NCBI RefSeq assembly: GCF_963515715.1 | Contig: NZ_CAUPZS010000002.1 | Span: 221,806 to 285,805 of the forward strand | Origin: Clostridium_AW sp963515715 | Lineage (GTDB): Bacteria > Bacillota > Clostridia > Clostridiales > Clostridiaceae | DNA: 64,000 bases | Direction of reading: 5' to 3' | In this document: piece by piece, positions 1-8,614 of the stretch | How the letters are laid out: every line of letters starts with the position of its first letter | Position numbering within the stretch: position 1 is the first letter of the stretch | Position numbers and translations under genes: made by a program | The notes under the pieces: generated by a model | What the model was told of the DNA's origin: nothing | Seen by the model: only the letters and a program-made list of their open reading frames with translations | The model's database searches: none

Positions 1-704
1 AAGAATATGTGAATTTTTCATACACCACTAGAGAGTATTTAAAAAAGATAAATACTGAAACTAAAGGTACCTTTGATGTATTTAGTGAAATAAGCAGCCA
101 AATAGATGAACAAGAAAATAAGATAGATAAGGTTGTAGATATTATTAAAAATACATCCTATACTTTTGAAAGTATCGCAGCTTCTACTGAAGAAATGGCA
201 GCCTCCGCCGAAGAACAAGCTAATACTACGGAAGAAACCTTTAAACGATTGTCCAATCTTTTGGATATGAATAAGGAGATAGAACAGTACATAGCTGCCT
301 TTGTAAAAAATTATAAAATAGATGGTAATACTCAAAGATATATAGAAAATGGTATAAAGATATTGAGGGAAATATCTAAAGCACCCTGCTTATCAGCTAT
401 GGAATACTCTAGTTCTACTGCTTATCTAAAGGAAGAGCTAATAAAATATCCTGAATTTGAATTGCTTGCAACCATGCAAGAGGATGGCATGAGAAAGGCT
501 ATAACCTTGGATTATAAGGAACAAGAGGTGTACGTAAACTTTGCACACCGACCATATTTTAAAGAAGCCATTACAGGCAAGGAATTTATGTCAAAACCGT
601 ATATTTCAGTAGATACTAATAATTACTGCATTGCCATGGCAGTGCCTGTTAAAGATAATCTAGGGAAAGTTACTGGAATATTGATGGCAGATTTAAGGCT
701 ATGA
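1..704 (+). CDS. C-terminal part of a methyl-accepting chemotaxis-like receptor (5' truncated by window edge)
   Basis: The reading frame is open to the first base of the window, so the GTG at 9 is probably internal and the gene begins upstream. The N-terminal 90 residues look like the end of a methyl-accepting signalling helix, with a Ser/Thr/Ala/Glu-rich stretch around residues 55-75 (EEMAASAEEQ). The last 90 residues read like a PDC/Cache sensor core (FAHRPYFKEA near 178, then a VPVKD-type strand turn near 212). A signalling helix followed by a C-terminal Cache-like domain is an unusual order. It presumably signals to CheA or a related partner. The stop codon lies inside a terminator hairpin. 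Confidence 0.65.
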   Translation, partial: EYVNFSYTTREYLKKINTETKGTFDVFSEISSQIDEQENKIDKVVDIIKNTSYTFESIAASTEEMAASAEEQANTTEETFKRLSNLLDMNKEIEQYIAAFVKNYKIDGNTQRYIENGIKILREISKAPCLSAMEYSSSTAYLKEELIKYPEFELLATMQEDGMRKAITLDYKEQEVYVNFAHRPYFKEAITGKEFMSKPYISVDTNNYCIAMAVPVKDNLGKVTGILMADLRL

Positions 705-725
705 GGTTGACCTCATGGCCTTTTT
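695..725 (+). terminator. Rho-independent terminator of the receptor gene
   Basis: GGCTATGAGG pairs with CCTCATGGCC across a TTGA loop and is followed by TTTTT. The stem includes the stop codon of the receptor gene. Confidence 0.8.
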
Positions 726-827
726 AATTCATCAAAATAAGTCAAAGACTTATTTTTTTCTTTGCAATAATTCATCAAAGGATGTATTATAATTATATTA
801 AAATTTATGATTTATAAAGGAGCTACT

Positions 828-1067
828 ATGAGAACAGTATATAAAAATCCTAAAGAACTAGGACATAAAATTAAGGATTTAGTTGATACATATAATGATG
901 GACTAATTTCTTATGAAAAGTTTGAGGAAATAATTATTGAAATGATAGAAAAGAATGAGGATAGAATTTATAAAAATGGATTCATGCCATCGAAATTAAT
1001 TAGTATTATAGGTGAAGACGGAAAATCAATAATAGATGAAATAAAAAGTAAAATAAATAACCAGTAG
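828..1067 (+). CDS. small conserved protein, TIGR04540-like
   Basis: A 79-residue soluble acidic/basic helical protein. The ATG at 828 is preferred over the one at 807 because AAGGAG sits 7 bases upstream of it. The sequence (MRTVYKNPKEL start, then an EKNEDRIYKNG motif mid-protein) resembles the small clostridial family TIGR04540, recalled from memory and not searched. No function is known. It stands alone between two terminators, so it is probably monocistronic. Confidence 0.75.
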   Translation: MRTVYKNPKELGHKIKDLVDTYNDGLISYEKFEEIIIEMIEKNEDRIYKNGFMPSKLISIIGEDGKSIIDEIKSKINNQ

Positions 1068-1113
1068 TTTAGATGGAGTAAAAAATGTTGTAAATAAGGA
1101 AATTGAAAAAATA

Positions 1114-1146
1114 AAAGCTTCAGGTAAAAATATTATCTGAAGCTTT
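1114..1146 (+). terminator. hairpin terminator
   Basis: AAAGCTTCAG pairs perfectly with CTGAAGCTTT over a 13-base AT-rich loop, about 50 bases after the preceding stop codon. There is no long T-run, so efficiency is uncertain. Confidence 0.6.
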
Positions 1147-1230
1147 AAGGCATGTCTTTATTATTGTGAACAATGTAAATCCATGGTAAAATTAATTTGG
1201 CAAATCATTGTAAGATAAGGAGATAGTAAT

Positions 1231-1962
1231 ATGTTAGTAAACCGTATAGGATTTATAGTTTTTACTTTTTCGTTGATGCTTATATTATCAGTGTTAACGA
1301 AGAATGTTATTATATCAGGAAGCATTACATTTGTTACTGTAATAATTGGCTATATAATTATTGCAAATGTGCGAAATAAAAAAAGGGTTAATTTATTAGA
1401 AGAAAATTGTGATCCACAAGCATTTTTAGAAGCTACAGAAAAACAAAGGGATATGATAGGTAAAAAAGATAAATATAATACTTATTTGAATATTGATAAG
1501 GCAGTAGGACTTATTACCATGGGGGAATTTGAAGAAGCAAAAGAACTTTTAATGTCAATTGACAAAACTTATTTGTCAGCTAAAAATGGAATGCTACTCA
1601 TATATACGATAGATTTATTATATTGCTTATATGAACTTGGAGAAATTTCTCATGCCGAGGAAATATTTGAGACGCAAATTCCTTTATTACCACCTGTGAA
1701 TTCAAGAATGATTTTATCTATGAAATTACTAGTGGCAGAAAGACTTTTGTTTTTAAATAGATATGAGGAAAGTAGAGAAAAATTTCAAGAATTATTGAAC
1801 GAAAAAATGACCAAGCGTATGAGGATAGGTGTATTATATGATTTAGCAAAAATAGATGAAAACACTGGAGATATTGATTCGGCACAGAATAAATATAAAG
1901 AAGTAGCAGAGTCAGGAAATAAACTATGGATAGCAAAGGAAGCTAAGAAGCATTTAAATTAG
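1231..1962 (+). CDS. membrane-anchored TPR-like protein
   Basis: 243 residues. Two hydrophobic segments (about 5-25 and 28-48) are followed by basic residues and a cytoplasmic helical region from about 90 to the end. That region has repeated paired-helix signatures (GEFEEAKELL, GEISHAEEIF, NRYEESREKF, GDIDSAQNKY) typical of tetratricopeptide repeats. Such proteins usually act as protein-protein scaffolds; no partner is indicated. The start has an AAGGAGA ribosome binding site. Neighbours are unrelated monocistronic genes. Confidence 0.75.
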   Translation: MLVNRIGFIVFTFSLMLILSVLTKNVIISGSITFVTVIIGYIIIANVRNKKRVNLLEENCDPQAFLEATEKQRDMIGKKDKYNTYLNIDKAVGLITMGEFEEAKELLMSIDKTYLSAKNGMLLIYTIDLLYCLYELGEISHAEEIFETQIPLLPPVNSRMILSMKLLVAERLLFLNRYEESREKFQELLNEKMTKRMRIGVLYDLAKIDENTGDIDSAQNKYKEVAESGNKLWIAKEAKKHLN

Positions 1963-2057
1963 TAGTAATTAAAAAAACTTAAAGAATCATAAGTATGAAA
2001 TAGGAGAATTTTAAATTAGCAAACGTGGTATAATTTATATTATAGGAGTGTGAGACT

Positions 2058-2279
2058 ATGGCAGATATAAAATATGAAATAAAAGAGAGTCTAGGAACTA
2101 TTTCAGAATCATCAAAGGGCTGGGTAAAGGAATTAAACCTTATAAGTTGGAATGAAAAAGAAGCTAAATATGATATTAGAGATTGGGACCAAGAACATAA
2201 AAAGATGGGTAAGGGAGTTACCTTAACAGTTGAAGAATTAAAAAAGCTTAAAGAAATATTAAATGAAATGGATTTGTAA
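2058..2279 (+). CDS. ydbC: YdbC / PC4-family single-strand nucleic-acid binding protein
   Basis: 73 residues, the normal size for bacterial YdbC proteins related to the eukaryotic coactivator PC4. The family features are visible: ISESSKGWVKELNLISWN, a central KYDIRDWD strand, MGKGVTLT and a C-terminal helix EELKKLKEIL. Family members form dimers that bind single-stranded DNA or RNA. Its role in this organism is unknown. A TATAAT-like box at about 2030 and the AGGAG site at 2044 support independent transcription. Confidence 0.88.
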   Translation: MADIKYEIKESLGTISESSKGWVKELNLISWNEKEAKYDIRDWDQEHKKMGKGVTLTVEELKKLKEILNEMDL

Positions 2280-2356
2280 AATAGGATATAACTTAATATT
2301 AACCCTCTCTTTATGCTTTAAATATTATGTATTATAGTAATTTAAGGGAGTAATTT

Positions 2357-3235
2357 ATGGTAAATGGCATACCAATTTATATAAACCAAGACTTAATGTT
2401 AGACTTAGCTGCGTTAATGTGTGGGGGATTTGAAGAAAGTAGAAATGTTAGGAATAGGAAAGAGTTAGAAGTCCATTTTAGAAATACACAAGAAAGTAGA
2501 TTGCAAAAAACTATACCAAAAATATATGCTGTTAATAATGAAAAGGATTTGGGAAAATTACATGGTGAAGTAGAGTTTGTAAATGATGTTACTTCGACAA
2601 TAATATTTACCAATTTCTCCAGATTTAATACCGTTAGATCTATGATGCTTGAGAGAAATATGATTAAACCGATAATAGAGAAAGATATATTTGAAGGTGA
2701 AATAAAGAGCGGGGATTATGTAGAATTTACTGCAAATATGATAACAACTTCCCTCTTGCCAACCATTAATACATTGATAGGCGTAATAGAGTCTTATGAT
2801 ATTAAACTTTTAGATAATTTAATAAGGGAAAAGTTATCTGGTCTAAATAATATTACATTTATATTAGGCCAATTAAAATTTTTAAGTGATTCCTTAAGTA
2901 TGAATAACACCACTGATATGGTTCTAAATATAGATGAGAGTAAAGTGGTGTTAACTGTAAATTTAGATTATTTTTCAAACAAAAATGCTTATGTATATGA
3001 TTTAGCATATTCAGAAGTGAGGATTTTGGGGAAAATTTCTAGAATCGTAGATGAAGACAATTATTTTGACTTGCTAAGGAAAACAGCTACAAGCGATTAT
3101 TATAATAGATTCTTAGATTCCTTAGCTCCTTACTTAATGATACTAAATAGTAATGGGATATTGGTGCCAGATAATTTTACTACGAAGGTAAATGGACCAG
3201 GGATTAATGTTATACCTGTTGCAATTTATGTTTAA
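2357..3235 (+). CDS. hypothetical protein, 292 aa
   Basis: A soluble protein with no signal peptide or membrane segment, starting at ATG 2357 after GGGAG. I do not recognise a catalytic motif. The N-terminal half is rich in charged residues; the middle (residues about 120-200) alternates hydrophobic and polar residues in a beta-rich pattern. Size and composition resemble Firmicute DUF proteins that often sit near membrane or phage-defence genes, but I cannot assign one. It is monocistronic, with a 160-base AT-rich gap before the next gene. Confidence 0.7.
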   Translation: MVNGIPIYINQDLMLDLAALMCGGFEESRNVRNRKELEVHFRNTQESRLQKTIPKIYAVNNEKDLGKLHGEVEFVNDVTSTIIFTNFSRFNTVRSMMLERNMIKPIIEKDIFEGEIKSGDYVEFTANMITTSLLPTINTLIGVIESYDIKLLDNLIREKLSGLNNITFILGQLKFLSDSLSMNNTTDMVLNIDESKVVLTVNLDYFSNKNAYVYDLAYSEVRILGKISRIVDEDNYFDLLRKTATSDYYNRFLDSLAPYLMILNSNGILVPDNFTTKVNGPGINVIPVAIYV

Positions 3236-3395
3236 AAACTACATATGATTGTGCAAAAATCAAATTGATAAAATAAGAAAATCCAGTCCAAATAATCAAA
3301 GGGTATGTGGAGAGATAAAGATAATTTGGAATAATCTTCAGAACTGTTTTATAATATAATAAGTGTAGTAATTAAGTGATTATAGGAGGGGTTAT

Positions 3396-4562
3396 ATGAA
3401 CAATTTTACATTTTATAGTCCAACATATTTTGTTTTTGGAAAAGATACCGAAAATGAGGCAGGTAAATATGTTAAGCGTTTTGGTGGAAGTAATGTTTTA
3501 ATCCATTATGGTGGAGGCTCTGTTGTTAAAAGTGGTTTGCTTGAAAGAGTTGAAAAATCTCTTGTAGAAAGTGGTATAACATATAAAACTCTAGGCGGAG
3601 TAAAGCCTAACCCAAGAAGCGGCTTGGTTTATGAAGGTATTAAGCTTTGCAAGGAAGAAAATATAGATTTCATCCTAGCTGTTGGTGGAGGAAGCGTTAT
3701 AGATTCCGCAAAAGCTATAGCAGCAGGTGCAAAGTATGATGGAGACTTTTGGGACTTTTATCAGGGAAAAGCAGTAAGAAAAGCAATTCCTGTGGGTACT
3801 ATATTAACTATTGCTGCAGCAGGAAGTGAGGGATCTGGTGATTCTGTTATAACTCATGAAAATGGCATGTTAAAACGTGGTGCCAGTGGAGATGCACTTA
3901 GACCTGTATTCTCCATATTAAACCCACAATTAACTACTACTTTATCTGACTATCAAACAGCTTGTGGTGCTACAGACATTATGGCTCACGTATTTGAAAG
4001 ATATTTTACAAACACCAAAGATGTTGAAATAACAGATAGGCTTTGCGAAGGTGTACTGCTCACCATGATTAAGGAAGTACCGAAGGCTTTAGAAAATCCT
4101 AATGACTACAATGCTAGAGCAAATATAATGTGGGCAGGAATGGTAGCTCATAATGATATTTGTGGAGTAGGACGTGTTCAAGATTGGAGCAGTCATCAAA
4201 TAGAACATGAACTGTCAGCACTATACGACGTAGCTCATGGAGCAGGTCTTGCGGTTATATTCCCTGCATGGATGAAACATGTTATGAAAAATGCAGTGGA
4301 CAAATTTGCTCAAATGGCAGTTAGAGTATGGGGATGCCAAATGGACTTTGAAAACCCTGAAAAAACTGCATTAGAAGGAATCCACAGATTTGAGAACTTC
4401 TTAAAATCCATTGGTATGCCTCTAACTTTTGAGGAGATTGGTGCAAAGGAAAGTGACATTCCAGAGATGGTAAAAAAATTAATGGATGGCAGAGATAAAG
4501 TAGGTAGTTTAGTAGGACTAACTGCTGAAGATGTAGAAAAAATATATCGTTTAGCTCTGTAA
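3396..4562 (+). CDS. iron-containing alcohol dehydrogenase, NAD(P)H-dependent butanol dehydrogenase type
   Basis: 388 residues, full length for group III alcohol dehydrogenases of the BdhA/YqhD type. It interconverts aldehydes and primary alcohols with NAD(P)H in the cytosol. The nucleotide site AVGGGSVIDSAK is at about residues 92-103. Metal ligands are visible as the D and H of GATDIMAH (about 194-201) and the two histidines in IEHELSALYDVAHGAG (about 269-284). It starts at ATG 3396 behind AGGAGGGG. The last 31 codons plus terminator are duplicated at 17.2 kb and partly at 37.4 kb, so its 3' end looks like a recombination landmark. It also marks where ordinary chromosome gives way to accessory genes. 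Confidence 0.93.
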   Translation: MNNFTFYSPTYFVFGKDTENEAGKYVKRFGGSNVLIHYGGGSVVKSGLLERVEKSLVESGITYKTLGGVKPNPRSGLVYEGIKLCKEENIDFILAVGGGSVIDSAKAIAAGAKYDGDFWDFYQGKAVRKAIPVGTILTIAAAGSEGSGDSVITHENGMLKRGASGDALRPVFSILNPQLTTTLSDYQTACGATDIMAHVFERYFTNTKDVEITDRLCEGVLLTMIKEVPKALENPNDYNARANIMWAGMVAHNDICGVGRVQDWSSHQIEHELSALYDVAHGAGLAVIFPAWMKHVMKNAVDKFAQMAVRVWGCQMDFENPEKTALEGIHRFENFLKSIGMPLTFEEIGAKESDIPEMVKKLMDGRDKVGSLVGLTAEDVEKIYRLAL

Positions 4563-4583
4563 AACTGTAAAATAGAAGATAAG

Positions 4584-4616
4584 AAAGCTATGGGTGAAAT
4601 ACTCATAGCTTTTTTT
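4584..4616 (+). terminator. alcohol dehydrogenase terminator
   Basis: AAAGCTATG and CATAGCTTT pair around an 11-base loop and are followed by a T-run. Near-identical copies lie at 17341 and 37407. Confidence 0.85.
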
Positions 4617-4637
4617 ATAATATCTGCAAGATAATAA

Positions 4638-4680
4638 GCCAATGATATTAAAAGTATCCTTGGCTTATGTTATAATTTTT
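4638..4680 (+). repeat. repeat family C, copy 1 (hairpin plus -10 box)
   Basis: AAGCCAATGATA pairs with a slightly imperfect TATCCTTGGCTT over 7 bases. The hairpin is immediately followed by TGTTATAAT, an extended -10 promoter element for the P-loop gene at 4742. Other copies are at 17448, 37528 and 62584. Confidence 0.8.
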
Positions 4681-4741
4681 AGTAAAGTATAGTGAAAAAG
4701 TCTATTTGACTAATAGACAAATATGACTTGATGGAGGAAAT

Positions 4742-5254
4742 ATGATTATTTTAATTACGGGTTGTTCGCATTCAGGAAAAACATTACTGGCACAAAAATT
4801 ACTTGAAAAATACAAGTTTCCGTATATGTCTATTGACCATCTGAAAATGGGACTTATTAGGAGTGGAAATACAACGTTGACACCAGAAGATGATGACGAT
4901 TTAACGAATTATCTTTGGCCTATTATTAGGGAGATTATCAAAACAAATATTGAAAACAATCAAAATCTTATCATTGAAGGCTGCTATATTCCTTTTGATT
5001 GGAAAAACAGTTTTAGTGAAGCGTACCTTAATGAAATCAAGTATTTTTGCCTTATTATGACGAAGAAATATATTGATAATCATTTTTTTGAAATAAAAAA
5101 TTATGCGAATGTTATAGAACAGCGTGTAGATGATTCATTTTGTACAAAAGAAATGCTTATAGAAGAGAACTTACTAAATCTTAATATGTGTCAAAAACAT
5201 AAGTGCAATTATGTACTAATAGACGAATATTATAACATTGATATAGAGTTGTAA
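4742..5254 (+). CDS. P-loop nucleotide-binding protein (adenylate-kinase-like / zeta-toxin-like fold)
   Basis: 170 residues. A Walker A loop GCSHSGKT lies at residues 7-14, directly after the first beta strand. An acidic helix with ISIDH-type metal-binding spacing (SIDHLKMG, about 31-38) and IIEGCY near 78 follow. This layout matches small P-loop kinases of the AAA_33 group, which phosphorylate small molecules or act as antibiotic kinases. The substrate is unknown. It starts at ATG 4742 after GGAGG, driven by the family C promoter. It is the first gene of the accessory region. Confidence 0.75.
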   Translation: MIILITGCSHSGKTLLAQKLLEKYKFPYMSIDHLKMGLIRSGNTTLTPEDDDDLTNYLWPIIREIIKTNIENNQNLIIEGCYIPFDWKNSFSEAYLNEIKYFCLIMTKKYIDNHFFEIKNYANVIEQRVDDSFCTKEMLIEENLLNLNMCQKHKCNYVLIDEYYNIDIEL

Positions 5255-5281
5255 ATTCTAGCTTGGGTTGGAGGTTGAAGT

Positions 5282-5779
5282 ATGAATTTGTGGATATTAT
5301 TAATAGAAACTGTAATTATAACAATGATTTTTAATTTGGTTATATTCATTCCTTTATGTAAAAATCCAGTCTGGTGGATTCATGATTATCCAAAAGATAT
5401 TCAAGAAGAATATTTTAAAACCCATGAAAGAATACCAGCAGAACCATTAAGCAAAACAGCTATAATTAAGAAGGGAATATTTCTTTTCTTTAGCATTATA
5501 GTACTTGTTGGACTAATGAGTTTAGCTCAGGCAAAAACTTTTTTAGAAGGTTTTTTAGGAAGCTTTTTTATTTGGTTTATAATTAATGTTTGGGATTGTT
5601 TCTTTATGGATTGGATTTTATTTGCTAATATTAAAGTAATAAGATTACCTGGTACTGAACATATGGACAAAGAATATCATCAAAAAAAGTATCATTTTAT
5701 TCATGGATTAATAGGAATATTAATAGGAATATTTCCATGCTTATTTGTGGGAGTAAGCATTTTATTGATTAACTCATAA
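5282..5779 (+). CDS. four-helix integral membrane protein, unknown function
   Basis: 165 residues with hydrophobic segments at about 3-25, 60-82, 88-115 and 138-163. A polar loop of about 35 residues containing NPVWWIHDYPKDIQEEY separates the first two. ATG 5282 follows GGAGG and lies 27 bases after the P-loop gene, so the two may be cotranscribed. The WW..DYP motif resembles small uncharacterised membrane proteins of Firmicutes; no role can be given. The stop codon touches a family D element and the first family A repeat. Confidence 0.75.
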   Translation: MNLWILLIETVIITMIFNLVIFIPLCKNPVWWIHDYPKDIQEEYFKTHERIPAEPLSKTAIIKKGIFLFFSIIVLVGLMSLAQAKTFLEGFLGSFFIWFIINVWDCFFMDWILFANIKVIRLPGTEHMDKEYHQKKYHFIHGLIGILIGIFPCLFVGVSILLINS

Positions 5780-6002
5780 ATTCCAATTTGTCTCATTGAA
5801 CAAAACGAGCATAATGCTTGGCTTAGTTAATATATATTTTTCTTATTTAACGTAACAACTAAAAAATGAATAATTTACCTGAACACCGTATTATTCAAGC
5901 TTGAATTTTACGGTGTTTTTACGTCGTAATTTGATTAAAAGGCGACGTAACTTTTGAAAATGGAGATACGAATAATGTTCTTTGAAAATTGAATAATACG
6001 GT
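5778..6002. repeat. junction repeat: family D element plus family A copy 1
   Basis: AAATTCCAATTTG at 5778-5790 overlaps the preceding stop. A long spacer is followed by a terminator hairpin at 5884-5915 (CACCGTATTATTCAAG with CTTGAATTTTACGGTG) and a T-run. A second inverted repeat TTACGTCG/CGACGTAA spans 5919-5950. A boxA-like TGTTCTTTGAAAATTGA lies at 5976-5992, and the distal arm TTGAATAATACGGT at 5989-6002. A second copy of nearly this whole stretch is at 19727-19930. Confidence 0.88.
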
Positions 6003-6063
6003 ATTAAGAAGTAAAAACATTTTATATTTACTACCAAAATAACCATTAGTTGGTGTATAAATA

Positions 6064-6072
6064 TGATATAAT
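6064..6072 (+). promoter_or_regulatory. extended -10 promoter for the GNAT gene at 6130
   Basis: TGATATAAT. The surrounding 120 bases recur before the genes at 10447 and 11229, so this is a promoter carried by the repeat unit. No good -35 box is visible. Confidence 0.7.
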
Positions 6073-6129
6073 TACTATTAGTTAAATCACAATAGTAATT
6101 TATTACGAATAGTTAAGGGGAATAAAGTA

Positions 6130-6669
6130 ATGAAAATATATTTTCAAGAATTTAAGGATGAAATTGATACGCTTATCGAGTTTTTAACATCAGATACCTG
6201 GGAATTTCATGGAATACCAAATCCAAAGCCAGAAAGTATTCGAGCAAGTTATGAAAACCAATATTATAACGGAGATGATTGCAAAACATTTTGGATTGCT
6301 TTAGATCAAGATACTAAAGTAGGAATGATAAGGATTTATGACTTATATGATGATACTCCTTTGTTTGATATAAGAATTTTAAACAACTACAAAGGCATGG
6401 GAATTGGGACAATTGCTGTTAAATGGATTAGTAGTTATATATTTAATAATTTCCCTAACACAGAGAGAATAGAGGGAAATACAAGAGAAGATAATTATGC
6501 TATGAGATGCGTTTTTCATAAGTGTGCTTTTGTTAAAGAAGCACATTTTCGGAAAGCATGGCCAAGTAAAGATGGAAAATTATATGATGCAATTGGTTAT
6601 GGCATAATAAAAGTTGATTGGGCAAGTGGACAAGTTACTCCAGTAAACTGGAATGACTTTAAGTATTAA
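6130..6669 (+). CDS. GNAT family N-acetyltransferase (RimJ/RimL-like)
   Basis: 179 residues. An acetyl-CoA binding segment NNYKGMGIGTIAVKWI lies at about 89-104, preceded by the beta strand FDIRIL. NTREDNYAMRCVFHKCAFVKEAHFR (quoted here in parts: NTREDNYAMR, then CAFVKEAHFR) is the usual C-terminal half of Acetyltransf_3 enzymes. The enzyme would acetylate an amine on a protein, metabolite or drug; the substrate is unknown. ATG 6130 follows AAGGGGAA. It is the sole gene between two family A junctions. Confidence 0.85.
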   Translation: MKIYFQEFKDEIDTLIEFLTSDTWEFHGIPNPKPESIRASYENQYYNGDDCKTFWIALDQDTKVGMIRIYDLYDDTPLFDIRILNNYKGMGIGTIAVKWISSYIFNNFPNTERIEGNTREDNYAMRCVFHKCAFVKEAHFRKAWPSKDGKLYDAIGYGIIKVDWASGQVTPVNWNDFKY

Positions 6670-7225
6670 GTATATAAATACCAATATTCTTATTTAACGT
6701 CAAACAATAAAAAACGAATAATTGTTTTAAACACCGTATTATTTATAATTGAATTTTACGGTGTTTTTACGCCGCAATACAAAAATTTTGCGACTTTATA
6801 TTAACTTTAATAAGTAGCTTATAGTATATAAGTGAAAAGAAATCTAAATATGCAAAGGAAAACTGGTCAACACTGTTTGCACATATGATATCATAGATAA
6901 TAAAACAGATGAAAGAATATGTTATAAAATAAGTTGGTTCTCCAATTTAGTGAAGATTATATCATGATAATAATATTTACAAAGTTAATACTATTATCTA
7001 TAAATATATTATTTCTCTATATAATGATGCATACTGATTAAAGAATAAATTAAAATATATAAATATTAAATAGAAAAAGAATGTTATTTAAAAGTTGAAT
7101 AATATGGTAAATAGAATTAAAATTTTTATCTATCTAAAAATAATAATAAACACTATTATATGCTATAATTACTAATTAATTTAGCTGGAATTGTAATTCA
7201 TAACTAATAAAGAGATGGTGATAAA
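6670..7225 (+). repeat. family A copy 2, split across a 556-base intergenic region
   Basis: The terminator half is at 6732-6763 (CACCGTATTATTTATAATTG arm with a TACGGTG arm) with a T-run. The distal arm TTGAATAATATGGT lies far downstream at 7095-7108, with about 330 bases of AT-rich sequence between them. That middle part has stops in every frame, and I see no gene in it. A promoter TGCTATAAT at 7161-7169 serves the next gene. Confidence 0.7.
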
Positions 7226-7624
7226 ATGGAAAAATGTAATATATTAATTAATTTAGAAATTCAAAATCATGAGATTCCAGATCTTAGACAAGCTGTAGGG
7301 TGGGAACGAAGAGATAGCGACTATCCTGTTTTATTTGAGCATTGTTTATTTTGGGCAGGGTTACGGGATAAGAATTATAATCTGATCGCATTTGGATATA
7401 TGGTAGGTCCAGGCATAGAACACGGATATCTTGAGGATATTATTGTTCATCCAGATTATCAAGGAAAAGGTATTGGCAATGCACTTGTAAAAAGGTTAAT
7501 GCAAGAGGCTGAAAATAGGGGAATTTCTATTGTAACAGTAACATTTGAAGAAAATAATCGCGACTTTTATGAAGGTTGTGGTTTTACTTCATGTCCTGGA
7601 GGACTATGGAGAAAAAATGATTAA
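7226..7624 (+). CDS. GNAT family N-acetyltransferase
   Basis: 132 residues. The motif A segment IIVHPDYQGKGIGNALVKRL lies at about 74-93, and motif B is FYEGCGFTSCPGGLW near the C-terminus. The compact size and the DIIVHPDYQGKGIG form are typical of small-molecule or antibiotic-type GNAT enzymes. ATG 7226 is preceded by a weak GGTGAT site. Single gene in its unit; substrate unknown. Confidence 0.87.
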   Translation: MEKCNILINLEIQNHEIPDLRQAVGWERRDSDYPVLFEHCLFWAGLRDKNYNLIAFGYMVGPGIEHGYLEDIIVHPDYQGKGIGNALVKRLMQEAENRGISIVTVTFEENNRDFYEGCGFTSCPGGLWRKND

Positions 7625-7659
7625 GTTTTAAGTAAATCAATTCGGAATCTGAAATAAAG

Positions 7660-7735
7660 GCGACGTAACTATTAAAATCTGAAATAAGAATAATGTTCTT
7701 TGGAAATTGAATAATGTGGTGTTTGAAAATTTTTA
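7660..7735. repeat. family A copy 3, right half only
   Basis: GGCGACGTAAC, the boxA-like TGTTCTTTGGAAATTGA from 7694 and the distal arm TTGAATAATGTGGTGTTT are present. The terminator hairpin half is missing, so this copy is truncated on its left side. The promoter TGGTATAAT follows at 7771-7779. Confidence 0.72.
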
Positions 7736-7862
7736 TACTTTTATACAAATATAAAAGTATCCAGAAAATGTGGTATAATTCTAAGTGGATTAAATCATAC
7801 TTGTAATTTTTTATGAATTAGTCTAATACCAATAAAAATTATTTATACTAGGAAGTGATTAC

Positions 7863-8351
7863 ATGAGCGCATATTCTTTTATTGCAACTGATTATGAATT
7901 GCCAGAGTTAGATAACTCAAAAGAGAAAATTATTACTGTGAGAGAAGCAATTAAATTAGGTATAAAACCGCATGAACTAGTTCCTTGGGAAAGAATGAAT
8001 CCAGATGATAAAGTAACGATTGTTGATAACGAGGATGATTTAGGTGAATTAGTTATTGCAAAGGGTACTGCATATGAAAAAAATGTAAGGTGGTATACAA
8101 ATAAGCCATTTATATACTCAGTATATTTCAGGTATAAAAAATCTCGTGCAAATCAACTTCTAGAATACTTAAAAGAAAACATTATAGAAGGACAAAAACT
8201 TGAATTGTGGTCAATATGGCTTGATGATAAGCAGAGAATTAAGCCTATTCCTTGTGATTATGAAGAAATTGATTTAGACAACATAAAGCGAATGTATGAT
8301 TGGAAAAGTAAGAATCATGTAATTTATAACTGTATTATAATAAAAAGATAA
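7863..8351 (+). CDS. hypothetical protein, 162 aa
   Basis: A soluble protein with no membrane segment, starting at ATG 7863 after GGAAGTGATT. It begins SAYSFIATDYELPELDNSK. Its second half has alternating hydrophobic strands and a KKSRANQLLEYLKENI helix near 97-112. I recognise no catalytic motif. It occupies a complete family A unit with promoter TGGTATAAT upstream and a terminator hairpin downstream, so it is probably expressed. Confidence 0.68.
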   Translation: MSAYSFIATDYELPELDNSKEKIITVREAIKLGIKPHELVPWERMNPDDKVTIVDNEDDLGELVIAKGTAYEKNVRWYTNKPFIYSVYFRYKKSRANQLLEYLKENIIEGQKLELWSIWLDDKQRIKPIPCDYEEIDLDNIKRMYDWKSKNHVIYNCIIIKR

Positions 8352-8395
8352 AATGATATGGGATTTTCATATTTAATATTTTGAATTAAAAAATG

Positions 8396-8540
8396 AATGA
8401 TTTATGATAACACTGCATTATTCAAACTTGAATTTTACGGTGTTTTTGCGTCGCAATACAAATATAAAGTGACGTATTTTGATTATTTTGCGAGTTAATT
8501 AATAGAAATAGATCTTTGAAAATTGAATAGCACGGTATTT
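8396..8540. repeat. family A copy 4
   Basis: Hairpin at 8411-8442 (CACTGCATTATTCAA with CTTGAATTTTACGGTG) and T-run, then a diverged GCGTCGC...AAGTGACGT region. A boxA-like GATCTTTGAAAATTGA starts at 8511, and the distal arm TTGAATAGCACGGTATTT at 8523-8540. The promoter TGTTATAAT is at 8549-8557. Confidence 0.82.
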
Positions 8541-8614
8541 ATAAAATATGTTATAATTAAATAATAATTGTAAATAAATACGAATAATTAAATATTTAAC
8601 ATAAGGGAGTTAGG

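Noticed and set aside
6780..7090. A decayed gene in the long gap before the GNAT at 7226
   Set aside because: Frames are broken by many stops and no protein-like pattern could be read; I leave it as non-coding AT-rich spacer.
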